Below are positions 13,157 through 27,100 of a stretch of DNA of 64,000 nt, piece by piece. Where the stretch lies: NCBI RefSeq assembly GCF_032854445.1, contig NC_088298.1, positions 13,437,084-13,501,083 on the forward strand, in the 5' to 3' direction. A program made the translations under genes and the position numbers. The stretch is from Liolophura sinensis (Eukaryota > Mollusca > Polyplacophora > Chitonida > Chitonidae). Each line of letters starts with the position of its first letter. Position 1 is the first letter of the stretch. Below the pieces are notes generated by a model. It was not told where the DNA came from, searched no databases, and saw only the letters and a list, made by a program, of their open reading frames with translations.

Positions 13157-14455
13157 AGAAAATTGAATTAACATAGATAAAATGGCGATATCTCTAGCTG
13201 TGGAATGGTCTAGTGCGGGACGGTGAGATAGATGGATCCCTGCGTGTGGTGATCTTCACGGTACTTTCTCGAGGGGTTGAGTGGGGGGAGTGGTATGTTC
13301 TCTGTAATCTGCCCCTCCTAGCCAAAGCTAACTGTTTCAGCCTGACAGACCACCCCTATCTCGGTATTGTCTTACCATCACCCTGTTTTTGTTCGCAGTC
13401 CGCATGCCGGGATATGCCTTTCCCAAGTCCTGTTATACACACATTGTAATAATGGAAATAAACATTCAAGAAAAATACCTCCTTCTCATTAAAGCTGCAC
13501 GTTTCCAAGCGCCATACATACAGCAAGTAAGCCCACGAAGGAAATTGACGGCAAACAATTGTCCACGAGTCCAAGTTCTTCCAATTACCGAAATGCCTAA
13601 AAATGGGCGAAATCTCAGTCACTCAGTCACATTATGACAACTCCTAGACCTGTCCGAGACACCTATAAACACTAGGATTTTCCACCCATCCCTTCTTACA
13701 TTAAACCATTACTGAGCTTTGTTCAGGTTATAAAGAATGAAGTGTAGGGCCAAAGGTAACCGGCGTGAAGATCTGTAACTGTCAAAATTGTCTCTCACGG
13801 TGTCTTTGCAGTCTCTTTTACGAAAATCAAGCAGATTTTCAGCCTGTTTTGAAGTCCTGCCCCTTTGAAATCCATCGTTTCATGTATATAATGAACTCTC
13901 AACGTTTGTCTTGAGTGTTCCAGACGTAATTATCTGTATTATGTATAATTATATAAACGCACGTATATTTATTTTTAGCCTACTAGAGCCTACGTTTTTG
14001 TGCGCTTTTCATAAATTCGTTATATTGCACACATTTGTATTACACCTTTTTCATAATGCTGTAAGCGTGAGGGTTTTCTAATGCTATAAGAGGCTTTGTT
14101 ACATCTTGGCCGTTTCAGGGCATTCCTGCAGGGCGTTTCCTTCACATCGGGATGCTTTCTTTATTGCCCACTTATAAATTAGTTACTTTCTAAAACTCAA
14201 ACGCACGCTTTCTGGCTGAACATGTGTAACATTGGGTAACAAAGGTTTCAACTGTAATGGATGAATGATCATTCCAGTGAGATCAAAATACAGCAATACG
14301 TGCAGTGTAAACCTAACGGGGAGCGAAAAATACATGGAGGGGTGAAAAATGTAGGGGGAGTGCCGGGGCAGAAAAGCGGGATCTTCATTATATTTTTATT
14401 CACATGGACTTCTAATCAGTCGATGATTTATATGCTCTGTATCTTGGATAAATGA

Positions 14456-14496
14456 TATTTATTTATTTATTTGTTATTTATTTATTTATTTATTTA
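14456..14496. repeat. ATTT microsatellite
   Basis: Near-perfect TTTA/ATTT array, possibly the tail of a decayed minus-strand retroposon to its right. Confidence 0.85.
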
Positions 14497-15166
14497 TGGT
14501 ACTGGGACATCAGATGACCAACACAAACATCGGACATTATCATTACCCGAAACCAAAACTCAACCTTCACTTTCGACACTGCACATTTTGTACACAGGGG
14601 CGTCACTCGGCCCCCCACTCCCTAACGGTTCTGGCGTACCCTAACAAAACATTTCATTCACGGTGTCGAGTTGAAACAACAAGTCCCTCAGTCTGACAAG
14701 ACGAACGCCTACCCAGACAGTCTGCAGATAAAACTGACGGTTAAGACGGTAAGGTTTCTGCCCCAACATTCACACGTCATTTACAAGTTGGTAGGAGAAT
14801 TCATGCGTCAGATCGGACGCTCATACTTCACTCGTCCGCCAAACATTTAGAGTGGATGATCAAAAAAACCGTTCCAACACATCATCAAAATCATTCTCGA
14901 ATTTATGCGTCGAAAGAAAGAAAATCTAAACATGAAATAAGGCTGCCTATGTGTGAAAAAAAGAAAAAACCCTTTGGCACTTAATAGCGTATAATGACAT
15001 TGGTTATGTTAGCTCCTCAAAATCTATATCATATGTCTGCCTTCATGTTGCCAATTATTTCCGTGGTCTCAGATACAAGAAAGGCGCTTTGGTGGCATCC
15101 ATTCATAAAAGGACCATTCCATAGGAAAGAATGATGCTTATACTAACCCAAACTAAAAATTCACTG

Positions 15167-15245
15167 TAATTTATTTATTTATTTATTGAATTCCTGTTTT
15201 GCATCTTACTCAAGAATAATTAAGGCCATGTAGCATGATGGTCAG
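15167..15245 (-). mobile_element. Degraded SINE 3' end
   Basis: ATTTATTTATTTATTTATTG followed by a diverged copy of the SINE body (TCTTACTCAAGAATAATTAA). Same family as 4472 but old. Confidence 0.5.
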
Positions 15246-16634
15246 AGGTTTCACATATAGTTGAGTTGCTTTGCTTTGAGATTTGTTGCTTTCGAAATCG
15301 CATGTATGTCATACGTACACTTCCAGTATAGCGTCGTGTACGATGTACGTGTTTCTTACAATGTCCAGTTTTCCAAGACGCTTAACGCCACCAAAGAAAT
15401 TTTCAACCATATCCGTGGTGAAATATATATAAATAAATAACTATTGTGATAACATTTTCATGAGCGTAAATGTACATACAGTCCTAGTAAATCTGATTCC
15501 TAATTCAACAATGACGTACCACGTGACTCGTTATATGCTATTAATTTAGCATCATGATTATGTGAAAATTTTGGTGTCAACTTTATCTGACAAGGGTTAC
15601 TAATTAAACATTAATTACAATAACAATTAAGTGACGCTCGAACTTCAACCATGAAGTGTCTCCCAGATACCAATTATAAAGCTGTCAATACTGTTTTAAT
15701 ATAGCATCATTATCATGCAAATACATTTGATGTCGAGTTTATGTGACAATGGAAGAGAAAGGTTACTGATTGAACATAACAAAGTCACAACCACTAATTA
15801 GAATACAGCTTAGTGAGGCTCTATTCACATCAGAGCATTTTGATTTTTAAATCTGCTTCGCTGTTACAGGCCATTTACTTGAACAGTTAGAATAAAACCC
15901 TAACTGACGTAAAGTGAAAGGTGTGTGTGGGGGGGGGGGGGAGAGAGATCGTATTTCACCGTTACGCGCGACCGTTTGTCAGCTATCACCCTGCCGCTGC
16001 TCGGGTTTTACTCTCTACAAGTGATGTACTCTATGATCTTTCCAGCGAGGTAGATCCCCCCATGGACGTAATAATGAATTCTGCTCATAATTTAAGGATA
16101 TCTAAGATAATTCCCACCGGCTTATTTATTTCGCCAAAGCCTCTGTAAGGCGTGGGAAGTTTTAAAAGAAAAGACATCATTAGATCAAATGTTAATACAA
16201 ATCGATAAAAAATAAAGATAGGAAGTTCAAAAAGCATCACTTTTAATTCTCATAATGTTCCACAACCGAGAATTTCGCAGTTCAAAGTACGCAAAATCAC
16301 GCAACCAGTCAAACGCGAGTTATTTCTATAACCCAAGAAACGGAGTCTATTAACCATATGTGCGTGGGGTACGAATGACGCGGCATCATGTTTCCGGTTG
16401 CTATAACATGACGCATCCCATGGCCTTGTGAGAATAACTTATTAGAAGTTGATTTATAAAGTAACCAAGCTCATCAAGAAACAATGCTTGAGGCCGTTTA
16501 AGTCTGTTTTCTGTCCACCAAATATCTCAGGTTATATTATTTGTTGTCTTTTCTTTTAACATGCTCATTGCATACTCAATACAGTTGAGGTATTATCGAA
16601 CACTTTTCCTGTTAACACCATACATGGATGAATA
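15246..16634. other. Gene-free stretch
   Basis: AT-rich; a G run at about 15929 followed by GA repeats. No gene supported. Confidence 0.5.
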
Positions 16635-17370
16635 ATCTACGGGCAGGCTGTATATTATAACTGGATCGGATAAATGATCTACAGGCAGCTTGTACTGTAT
16701 AACTGAATCGGATGAATGACATAAAGATACACAAGATAAATGACAGGCAGGTTGTATTGTATAACTGGTTCGGATGAATGACATACAGGCAGGCTGCAGT
16801 TTATAACTGGATCGGATGATTGATCTACAGGCAGGCTGCATTTTATAACTGGATCGGATAAATGATCTACAGGCAGCTTGTACTGTATAACTGAATCGGA
16901 TGAATGATCTACAGGCAGGTTGTATTGTATAACTGGATCGGATGAATGAATTACAGGCAGGTTGCAGTTTATAACTGGATCGGATGATTGATCTACAGGC
17001 AAGTTGCATTTTATAACTGGGTCGGATGAATAATCTACAGGCAGCTTGTATTGTATAACTGGATCGGATGAATGATCTACAGGCAAGTTGCATTTTATAA
17101 CTGGATCGGATGAATGATCTACAGGTAACTTGTATTGTATACCTGGATCGGATGAATGATCTACAGGCAGGTTGCATTTTATAACTGGATCGGATGAATG
17201 ATCTACAGGCAGCTTGTATTGTATAACTGGATCGGATGAATGATCTACAGGCAGGTTGCATTTTATAACTGGATCGGATGAATGATCTACAGGCAGCTTG
17301 TAATGTATAACTGGATCGGATGAATGATCTACAGGCAGGTTGTATTCTAAAACTGGATCGGATGAATGGA
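16635..17370. repeat. 42-bp minisatellite with 84-bp alternation, about 17 copies
   Basis: Unit of 42 bp containing AACTGGATCGGATGAATGAT and CTACAGGCAGGTTGCATTTT. Two unit types (GGTTGCATTTTAT and GCTTGTATTGTAT) largely alternate, giving an 84-bp higher-order unit. Because 42 is divisible by three, two minus-strand frames stay open: 16679-17410 (243 codons, 14-residue repeat SSDPVIQYKLPVDH) and 16593-17261 (222 codons). The larger one begins with an ATG at 17410. No signal peptide or family resemblance supports a protein; I call it a satellite. Confidence 0.9.
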
Positions 17371-17573
17371 TTCGTTCACTGCCTATATTTAAGAATGGAC
17401 GAGTCGTCATTTAAGGTTCTGTTGCCTTTATTTTACTAGTAGATAAATGAAGATTTAGTTTGCTTGTTGTATAGTATATTGTAGTATTTTATTCTCGTAA
17501 GCTTATTGCTCACGGCAGTACCATATATGTCATGTACATATATCGAAATCTAAATTTACGGGCTTAAAGGGAT

Positions 17574-17678
17574 ACAGACTCAGCGCTGATTGGCTGACAG
17601 TGGAAATAGGATATGCCGGGTTAAATCTTGCCTATCTCTCACACCAGCCAATTAGAATCGATTATGTATCCCTTTTAA
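17574..17678. mobile_element. Small TTAA-flanked MITE-like element
   Basis: 105 bp bounded by TTAA on both sides with imperfect inverted ends: TTAAAGGGATACA on the left and the complement of TTAAAAGGGATACA on the right, then matching GATTGGCTG/AATTGGCTG further in. The TTAA target is typical of piggyBac-type MITEs, but the termini are not diagnostic. Confidence 0.45.
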
Positions 17679-18596
17679 TACATGTGAATATATTAATATA
17701 TCAAAATGGATGAATGAACAGTTCATCTGTTTTTGTTTTTTTTTTGTATTTTGTAGATGGATGATTGATGTTGTAATCCGCTCAAAGTTTGTAACAAATG
17801 GGCGAATGAACATTTAGTTTCCTCGCTGTACATATCTTAAACAGACTGAATGTGCTTAAACTGCCTTAGTCGAGTATTAAAGGCACACGAGACAAAAGCT
17901 TTAGAGTCAAAAACCCTCGGGTCATCTACATTCATATAGCGAGACCTTTCCCCTCTTCAACTGAGCTGTAACTTATTCAGAAGTAAACGCTGACATACAT
18001 TACGACATTTAGCTTTGTCTTTGAAGCAAAGTGTCGTTAATGGAGATTGCAAATATGTCATTCAGTCTTAAAGACGTTCCTTTTCGATACATTCATTAAA
18101 TGGGTGTTTTGTTTTTAAGTTTATCATTGTTATGTTTACTCATCAGTATTATGGAACACTACAATTATTTGTTCCGTTCTCGTGAAATTTCTTTACAAAC
18201 TTCGTTGATTTCCGTAACATCGATCGAGGAAAATTACGTCGCGGATTGGTACATGCTGGAAATTGAAAACTAGCTCAAGTTTTTGTACCCAGAAGAAAAT
18301 AACTCCAGATTACCCTGGTTTATTACACTTAATTGTAAACGAGAGCTGGTCGTACAATTGTGTTGTGGTTTATGTGGCGACACTTTGGTTCAGTGTTACT
18401 CTGAAGTAATCGGCTGATACTTTACGGACTACGATCATCCATTCTGAGAGCATATTGATTTAGGTGTACGTATCAGTGTACCCATTATACCCTTGCCTGT
18501 TTGCATTGTGAAGGGCGGTGTGCAAGTCACACATTTTAGTACTTATTGTGGATAACGCATTGATATATTGAGCAAAACGTTTAATGCATTAATATA

Positions 18597-18861
18597 CAGG
18601 GTGGAGCAAAAGTGTGGACCCATAGTCAATTGTGATTTATGCTTAACAAACCAAGAACATTACAAGCACTAAAAGATAACATCACAGAAGAAATTGAAAC
18701 CATAGAAGGGAATAACTCCATGCTTCGAAATGTGCAAAGATCATATGTCTTCCGGGTAAGAAAGTGTTAGAGGAAGGTGGAAGTCAGTTCGAACACTTAT
18801 TGTAAACTGTAAATTGTTATATAGTAAATTGCCTATGGGTCCAGAGTTTCGCTCCACCCTG
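18597..18861 (+). mobile_element. Mariner/Tc1-like internally deleted transposon
   Basis: 265 bp flanked by TA (18595-18596 and 18862-18863) with terminal inverted repeats of about 37 bp: left CAGGGTGGAGCAAAAGTGTG, right end the complement of CAGGGTGGAGCGAAACTCTG. The interior keeps the C-terminal end of a transposase frame, so it derives from an autonomous mariner-like element by internal deletion. The termini closely follow mariner-type ends (CAGGGTGGAGC). Confidence 0.85.
18669..18805 (+). pseudogene. Transposase C-terminal remnant, frameshifted
   Basis: Reads LKDNITEEIETIEGNNSMLR then NVQRSYVFRVRK, followed by a frame break near 18762 and the continuation VLEEGGSQFEHLL-stop (18764-18805). 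I+T.EI....MLR.V.....R...C...GG.FEHLL is the usual C-terminal end of a mariner/IS630-type transposase. The catalytic domain is gone. Non-functional. Confidence 0.65.
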
Positions 18862-20679
18862 TATAATTGTCTTCCTTGGCGAATTTTGGCCCTCCTATAG
18901 AATAGCTTTGAATCTTATACCGGTTTTGCTTTGAAGTATACTCCGCGCCATCTATGCGCAACGTATTTGATCCATATGCCGTTTTTTCCGGAGGAAATGA
19001 ATATATGTAATACCTGTAAAATGCCTGCTATAGCGATAAGCTGATACTTCATCATTGCGGATTTAAGCTCGCCTAAAATGTCATACATTCACACCCATAG
19101 TTGTTCATGTATATCATTTTAACACCTTCTCATAATGATGTATTATCCCTTATTGCAGAAGCAAAAAAAGAAGAAAAACATTAGGCTAGCTGCAGTTTTT
19201 TTGGGCACAATCTCGGATGATGTTCTATATATACTGATACAATCATAGAGGGAACGCAATAAACATATTCATTCGCGAGGCGTAAGCGTGTGTGCGCAAA
19301 TTGCACTAATCGCACAAATCGTTTATGGCAGCTTGCACATACTTAAAAAACCTAAAACCTAAATCAAGACGGAAAGAAAAAAACTTCGTACATATGCCTG
19401 AACTACAGAATAGACTTCATTATTGTACATGAGTTGATTTATGACATATTTTGATATCTTATACGGGCGTGCACATCACTCATATCACCACTCTATACCT
19501 CTATATGGACACAGATCCCTGTTTATTTTCCATAAGCGACAATGTTAACCCTTTGGACTGCTAATGAACCCCAATCTTTTAAAGATAAATGCCCTCTGCT
19601 GCCATTCTCTGAGAAAACAGACATGCAATTTTGATACGGGTTGATCGTCAACATTTGTAGCTTCCTATATGCTGGCAGGGTAGCTCAGAGCGTCATCATT
19701 TCACCTAGCATTTTGTATCATCGCCTGAAGAATATCAAATCGTCATCAATAAAACTCATACCTGTCCGAAGTTTAGGCAATTCATATTCTTTTTATACCA
19801 AACATCTATTTACACATAAAAACAGCCACCTGGCAGCAACGAAAGATTTCATACCACAAACTACAAAAATGCTCTTGGCATTTTTCTGACTCAGTTTACA
19901 TACAAATACGGAGAGTAGATACAGCGTTTTTTGAAGGTGCGACGTTTGTGCATTGAAAATTGAAAATTACCTTTTGTGTACTATGAAAAGCATGCCGGCT
20001 GTTTTGAAAAAGATTATAGAAGGAATTATAAATTTGTGATAATTTTTTTAATTTAATGAAGGCATTCACAAAATTGCAGAAAGGAATACCATGTCATATT
20101 GTCTCGTGACCGTTCTCCGCTAATTGTGCATGTAGACTTGATATCCTATCTGATCTTGTTCTAACAGTTTGTTTTAATTCGTCATACGTACTTTTTGTGT
20201 GATGATGTGCTTCACGTTGCATTTGCCATTAACTGTTTTTGGTATTAGAATGAGTCATCTGCATGATCAACTTCAAAGAATGAGTCATCTGCTTGTTAAA
20301 GTTTAAATATGAGTCATCTGGATATTCTATTATAAACGGTTGATTATGGGATGTATAATAGAAAGATAGAGGTGATAATTCATTACCTGTACACCGAAGT
20401 TTTGTCGACCATTTTTACCTTTTGTATATCCAAATCGTCTGCAAAATGCTTTGTCTTGAACATGTTTAAATGTTTAAGTTTTCAGGCGCATTTGCAAAAT
20501 CGCTAACCAAAATCCAATTCTTCCCTGCAGATTTAACTGTATTAATTCTAACGGTGTCCCAAAGAACTTAAGCCAAATCTATAAGCTATACAAAGCAGAA
20601 CAACTAATATGAATAAAATCAGGCAATACTAGTGTTACAAAATACAAGCAGAATCTATAAGTATCTGACGTAGCAAGCA
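18862..20679. other. Gene-free stretch
   Basis: Unique AT-rich sequence. A fly-type CTCF core (TAGATGGCGC, minus strand) lies at about 18948-18957, probably by chance. Nothing else. Confidence 0.5.
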
Positions 20680-21195
20680 GCATGCAGCAGAAGAGGCAAT
20701 ATCCGCCAGGAAAAGCAATACCCGGCATGGCAGGCAATCTCCGCCAGAGCAAGCAACATCCGCAAGAAAAAGTAATACCCGCCAGAACAGGAAATTTCCT
20801 TCCGAAAGGGCAATTTCAGCCACAAAGTCATAACTGTCACCATAAGCAATATATCAGCCAGCAAAGGCAATGTATCTGTCTGTAAAGGCAATGTGTCCGC
20901 CAGAACAGGCGAACTCAGCCAGCACAGGCAATATATCCGTCTGCAAACGCAATGTGTCCGCCAGAACAGACGAATTCTGCCAGCACAGGCAATGTATTCA
21001 TCAAAACAGTTAAAGTTCACAAGCACATACAGTATATCCGTCTGCACAGACAGGCAATGTATCCGTCTACACAGTCAATCTAGTCGCCTGAACAGGCGAA
21101 CTCAGCCAGCACAGTCAATATCCGCCTGAAAAAATAGCTTCACTCTGAACAGACAATATCAGGCAAAATATAGCCAATATCCAGCCAAAGACAAA
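20680..21195. repeat. Degenerate 20-24 bp tandem repeat
   Basis: Loose repeats of phrases such as TCCGCCAGAACAGGCAAT and CAGCCAGCACAGGCAATAT. The unit length drifts between about 19 and 24 bp, so the array is old. Frames on both strands are open but low complexity. Confidence 0.75.
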
Positions 21196-24100
21196 CGCTA
21201 TCCGAATTCTCAAGATTTTTTCGATGAAGAATTTTATATAGTCATATTTAACTAGAACACAAAAGCCCAGGACGACTTTCACAACATACGGTTATCTCTT
21301 TTTGTAGATGTAAGCTTCGATGATATACGACACTCCGCTGTATCGTCTGTGCTCTGGCTGTGATATTACTCTCTCAAATTTCCAGAAAATTAGCCGCAAA
21401 AGCGCAAAGAGCAGTAGCAGATCATATCGTGGTAATGTTTGAAAACCTCGGAGATCTATAAATATTTAGCGATAAAGCAAAAATACTCCTAAGCCAACTT
21501 TTTCACTTCTATACTAATTTCATTTGTCTTGAATCGCAAGTATAATACGTTCAAACCTACATCGTGTTACATACAAACCGGCAGGTTAATATTCGTTTCT
21601 CTGAAACCATAATAGAGATCATAACAAAAGAGGCATCTACAGTCCACTTTCCGCATAATTGAGACATAAATCATATTAATACGGATTATGTGTTCTGACA
21701 GTAATGGCTATACCTACCGTCTGTACAGAACAGTATAAGTACACCCTATGACATTCACTCGTTCCTATGACGTGAGTGTTCATACAGGACGAAACTATCA
21801 TTCTAATGCTGAACCATCGTTTCAATATTTGTGGTGTGTTACCCTTTCACGCGACGCGATTAGTCGTTTTGTTGATCAGTTGATAAGGCTGCACACGGAC
21901 GTTGCAGCGTTTCCGACATTCTTCAGGATGAGGTAAAATCTGAACCGGCTGCTAGATTCAGCGAAAAAGATTTAGAGTTGAGCGGAAAACTCAGGAGTTC
22001 GATAAAGCTGATGTTAATTGATTTAATCATTTTTATTACAATGTAGAGGTCAACTGCAACATACATGAGACCATTTCACATGATTTCCTTTGATTAAAAT
22101 ATATTTTTGATTTCATTGTATATTATTCACGAGATATATTACAGTTTTGCCTCATTGTAGTTATTTGTGAAAATTTTATGATTTGTGGTAGGCTCATTGC
22201 TACCATACCCTTCCCCATGCCTTACTTATACATTCATGGGATTTTTAGGTTTTGTTACACATAAACGTGTTCTTTTATACCGAAATATTACCTTGAAAAT
22301 ATAGCAACTAGGTTTGAATAAAAAAAACTTTTCATCACTAATTTTTCACACTGAGTCCCGCACATGGCATCATTTAATGGAAGGACATATAGTGTGGCCC
22401 TGACTCAACTGCGGCTTTAAATCAGTACGTCTGGACATGTGCTCAAGGGCGGTGGTTTCCATTGGGCACTCCCACCTTCTCTACTCATAAACTAAACCGT
22501 TGTCATGTGATAAAATACATGAGTACGACATCGGGCAGCAAGAGAGTAAATTATAACAAATCGTATTACTAATGACGTTGTCGAATATAGCGACAAAGTG
22601 GACAACCTTACCTCCCTATGTTGGAACTATGTTCTCACAGCTTACGTAATGTTCCATTTCCGACAAGTCAGTGTTCATGATAAAGGAACAGGAGGTGAGC
22701 AATAATTATTTTATCATTTTTTTTTCACAGAATAGAGCTCGTTTTTAAACTTGTTGCTACAGCAAAAACAAAAGATATTTTACACGACTGGTTTCATTCA
22801 AACTCCCGCCATTTACAGAGTTCCATTCCGGACATCTGCATGTGATCCGGAAGTAATAACTCCGCGTGGGTATGGCGAGATATTCAGAGAATTATAAAGA
22901 TTTAAAGCATAAAAGAAATCGTTATCCAGCTATCTTGATCTCCTGAGTTGCGTAGACTGAATTTCCTATGATCCAGCAATTGCATGGAAGAAAATCAAAA
23001 CCAGAAATCACTCGAACTCCATCACCCGTGTAAACAGATCTAGATTATCGTCCGTGTAAATAATGACTCACCAAGCGTCCTGTTGCGCGCTTTGCACTTT
23101 GCTGGACAGTCCTTGCCTATAGCTGTAGCTTCACTCCTTGATCTCAGGCGGACTGTTCTTGCCAACACTGTCACTTTGTGTATGTGATGAATGTAAGAGT
23201 ACGCCACCGCGATTCACAGTCATGACTCCGGTAAGTGTGTCACTCCAAGTTCCGGAAACTTCCCTTGCAACAAAATCGTCGTCGTTCACTTTCACAACCC
23301 GACTTTCCCGCCGTTGCTACCTATAAGTCTTGTGACTTAACCTCCTATGAAAATAACGGTGAACGGTGACTGCTAGGTACTGTTATTTAGCCAGGTAAAT
23401 CTACAAGTAAGTCATAATAACAGGCTAGTCCAGGTGTATATGGTATCGGCGCTGACGAGTTCAAACTTGGGCTGTCATCTGAGAGAGCTGACTTGTCATT
23501 TGTCGAGCCCAGTCGATTTGGAAATCACTTTGGGTAGACACATCAAGGGAGGACCTACATGAACGTCTAGGCTTTTACAAGCCGCTGGCTTTTTTCACCA
23601 CTTGACGAGACGCTTAAGACCAGGCCGTAGTTGTCAGATAGTTTGAGAAGTCATGTCAAGCTAGGACAAAAATAGTGTCCAGGCGAAACCGTTAATTGAG
23701 AATAGATGGCTACGTTTGTATTATACGACGAGTTTTCTCTATTAGCCTAGAAAATGAGAAAATCTTAGATGAAAATCAGCGGGGTTAAACTCTACATCGG
23801 CTCAATCCGTCGCTTGCAAAGATAGTCCCAGATGAAGACAGCCCATTTTCATGCCGTGTTCACGTTTGAACGCGAACTTTCATTACAAGCCCGTTTGTTA
23901 AGGCAAAGCATTCTTCACATTTAGACAGCCTGGCGCAGTCGATTGCGCCTTTCATCTAGAGCGATAGCTGAGCTGCGCTTTTCCAGATATAAAAGGCACA
24001 GGTAAGCTTGCAATAATATCCCCGGGGGGGGGGGGGGGAGAAAAAATCTTTCTGCTTGTTGCTTACTCATCTTAACTTGTACATTATTTAAGCTACCACA

Positions 24101-27100
24101 AAGATATTTGCCCAGCTTTTTTTTCAAGGCCACAAAATACTTACGTTACAAAATGTGGAAAAGATGTTATACTTATCAGTGTTAACAATGTACGAATGAA
24201 CTTACAGTTTGGCCGGGTGCGGTAATCCTTAATCTATATAGAAGTGGACCGATGTCTTACAAGTTTATTTGGTTACTATGACAAATACCAATTATACTCT
24301 GTCTTCAAATTCATTGTAAAACATGGGTTTTAAAGTGGGTCACTTTGTAGGAACGTTTTCCTTGGCTTACAAAATGGCCTCGCTTTGGTGTCCAACCACC
24401 AGGTGGCGTGGTTCCCATTTAAAAGTCACAGAATAAGGATATTTTAATTGTATCTTCCACGAGTTATTTATAGTTTCCAAGGCTAAAAATAGCAAGAGTT
24501 CTACGATAAACCATTCTGTTCCTTCCATAAATAGTCTTATCATATTTATAAGTAGGACTTATACTTTATGGTGACTCTCTTGTCAAACGCGATAACCCCT
24601 TTATGTACACGTACATTCACAATGCGCATGACCTAAAAAGAATTATACGTGTATACATTTTAACCGTGCTTCTAAATCATTTTCATTAACTTTAAATAGC
24701 AGAAATATCAAACACATACTTTCAGGAGAAAAACTAAACCGCTGAGATTTTGGTTTTTTGACATATATCCATCTTACCTTGAGTTCCAGATGTGGACTTC
24801 TATACTGTTATTCGTATCGTCATTCCCTTCTGATCAACAACTAATTAATACGGAGATATAAATAAACAGCGGCAAATTGTGTTGTTGGGTTTTTTCATTA
24901 ACCGATTGACTGAATGACTGATAGGATTCTTATTTTTCAAATACATCCCATCAAGAAAATAAAAAGGGAACTTTGTCATAACCTACATGGCCCCGACACA
25001 CTCATTCGCCACTGTGTTCGTCAGTACGGAATTTGTGATTCTGTGATGTCTGGAACAAAGACATAGGGCCTAGATTCCTATGAAAGGCTGCCATTAGAGG
25101 ATGAGGTGCACATTATTAAGATTCCTGTATTATAACGTGAAATAATAAAATGGATAAAGATGGTTTCGAACTCTTCCTTCTCGCGATGTTGCACAAGTTC
25201 CTGTGTAGTAACAGCAGGTATTATCCGGGTTTTAACGCATTAGTGATAAGATTTTAGTAGTGCTTTTATCTACTAGATTACTTATTATATAATAATCATA
25301 GAATATGCACTAAAGATAAGAACTGCCCGGGAACTCTGCGGAACAGTCTGTTTACGAGTATATCGTATAAGAGTTGAGAGCAAAGAAACTAAATACCGTA
25401 ACAAAGAATTATTAATATGACTTGAAATTTTAATTATTAAAAACAATTTCAACAAAGACATTTCCAGACAGCGAAACAGTAAAACTTTAAGGATTAAGTT
25501 TTGCCACAGACTACAGAGATATGACACATGAATGGTTGTATCTCAATCACGGGTCGGGAGGCCAATGGCCCCTTATTGAAGATACCACCTCTGAGGCAAA
25601 TTTAATGAAACCTTTGTTGCACAAAATTTCACCAGTAAACGAAGTCATTTTATACCACCCCCAGTTAACGCAGATGATGCATATATACCAAGATATAAGG
25701 TACATCGGGGGATGTAGTTGACCTGTGTGTCACTATTCTATTAGTATATATACTTGTACTCACCCCGTCCTAAACACCTTTGTCCCTTGTTATTTTGTTA
25801 AAACTGACAGTGGATTTTCTCGTGAAATCGGCGTTGTACAGTCCGATAGATACACCTCCTATAGGCATATAACACAGACAAGGGCGATACGCTCTTTTGC
25901 AGAAATCTTTCAAGTGCTTTAAGACTTAGGCGATGACATTAGCGGGGGAGGTGAATGGAATAAGACTGCTCTTGTTAACAGTCCGCCATTTTTTGTTCAC
26001 TCCGGCGAAATACACTGACAACGTGTCACCAAACAGCTCAAAATAATTAATTCCGTTCTGGCCGAGTGCAAGGAAGGTCGGCCGTAAATATGGGTGGGAC
26101 TCTCATCCGCGAAGTTTCCGAAGCCGGTTTTGTTGGAGAGGGAAAAAAATGGACAGACTATAAAGTGACAAGTTCTGATGTTGAACATGAGATCGGAAAG
26201 CGCCAAGCCATTGTCATCACGAACTTTCTGACGCCCTTCAAAGGGGCAACATTGGCGGTGGTCCCCTGGACTAAACGCTCTTCAAAAGTGTTCGTGTCTT
26301 AATTACATTAATAACCTATGTTACACAAACACGACCTGACTCTGATCTTAATTTTAAAGAATCGTTTGTTAAAAAAGGGAATCATATTCATTCATGAGGC
26401 GGCATTATGTTGACACGACCGCGACGCGTCCGCCATGGTTTTAATCAAGTATTTTTTTTTTATCTCCATTACAGAAAAGTCAAACTTAAAAGCCCTGACT
26501 GGCGCGTGAGTTTGTAAGTTCTGTCAACATACTTTTTTCCGGCGAAAACATGAAAGAGTTCTTCGCCATTCTTTGCTACTTTCTCACCTAATTATTATGC
26601 AATAATTAACAGGCAACAAAGTAGCTATTACTAAATGAAGTAAACGACGAAGACCCAGAACAGTGTTGATTAATCACGTGATGTACAGCTGAGATGTTAT
26701 ACGTGTATGACGTGCATTATACAGGTTGAGCGAGTTTTATGAATTAACCTGTCTGGATGGATTTAAGAGAATTGTCAAACTCTATGGACAGCAACGTGAC
26801 ATGTGTCTCTCAAACGGCAGGAAACAAAAATTACATAGAAGATAAAAGGCGTAGAAATTCAGCTCCGTTAATAATAGGTACATGTATAAAGCAAATGATC
26901 TCTCAGGTACGCTGAATTAAATAGCCTCACTTGTGATTTAATACTCTCACCATGCACTAAAGCGAAATGATTATTGTTCAAATGACTGCATTTTTTACTA
27001 TAACCGATGGATTTGATTTATGCCAGATGCACTTGTTCACATAAGATGCTCTTCACACATCAAACAAATCACCATGATGAAACACTTTTGTCAATTGCAA

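Larger units (their letters stand above)
7126..14455. other. Mostly gene-free stretch
   Basis: Apart from the GC-rich patches at 8.7, 10.2 and 13.1 kb, an AATC microsatellite and a G run, I see nothing. TGACGTCA occurs at 7432. A 22-bp word (GTTTCTGGCGTACACA..) is doubled at about 9343-9390. The ATG-initiated 106-codon frame at 9810-10130 has no family resemblance. Confidence 0.45.

Noticed and set aside
20635-21129. Overlapping frames on both strands up to 130 codons
   Set aside because: They arise from the degenerate 20-24 bp tandem repeat, which is open in several phases.
26066-26302. 70-codon frame (ATG 26090) on the plus strand
   Set aside because: No similarity recognised, no splice sites of note, and an opposing frame of equal length.
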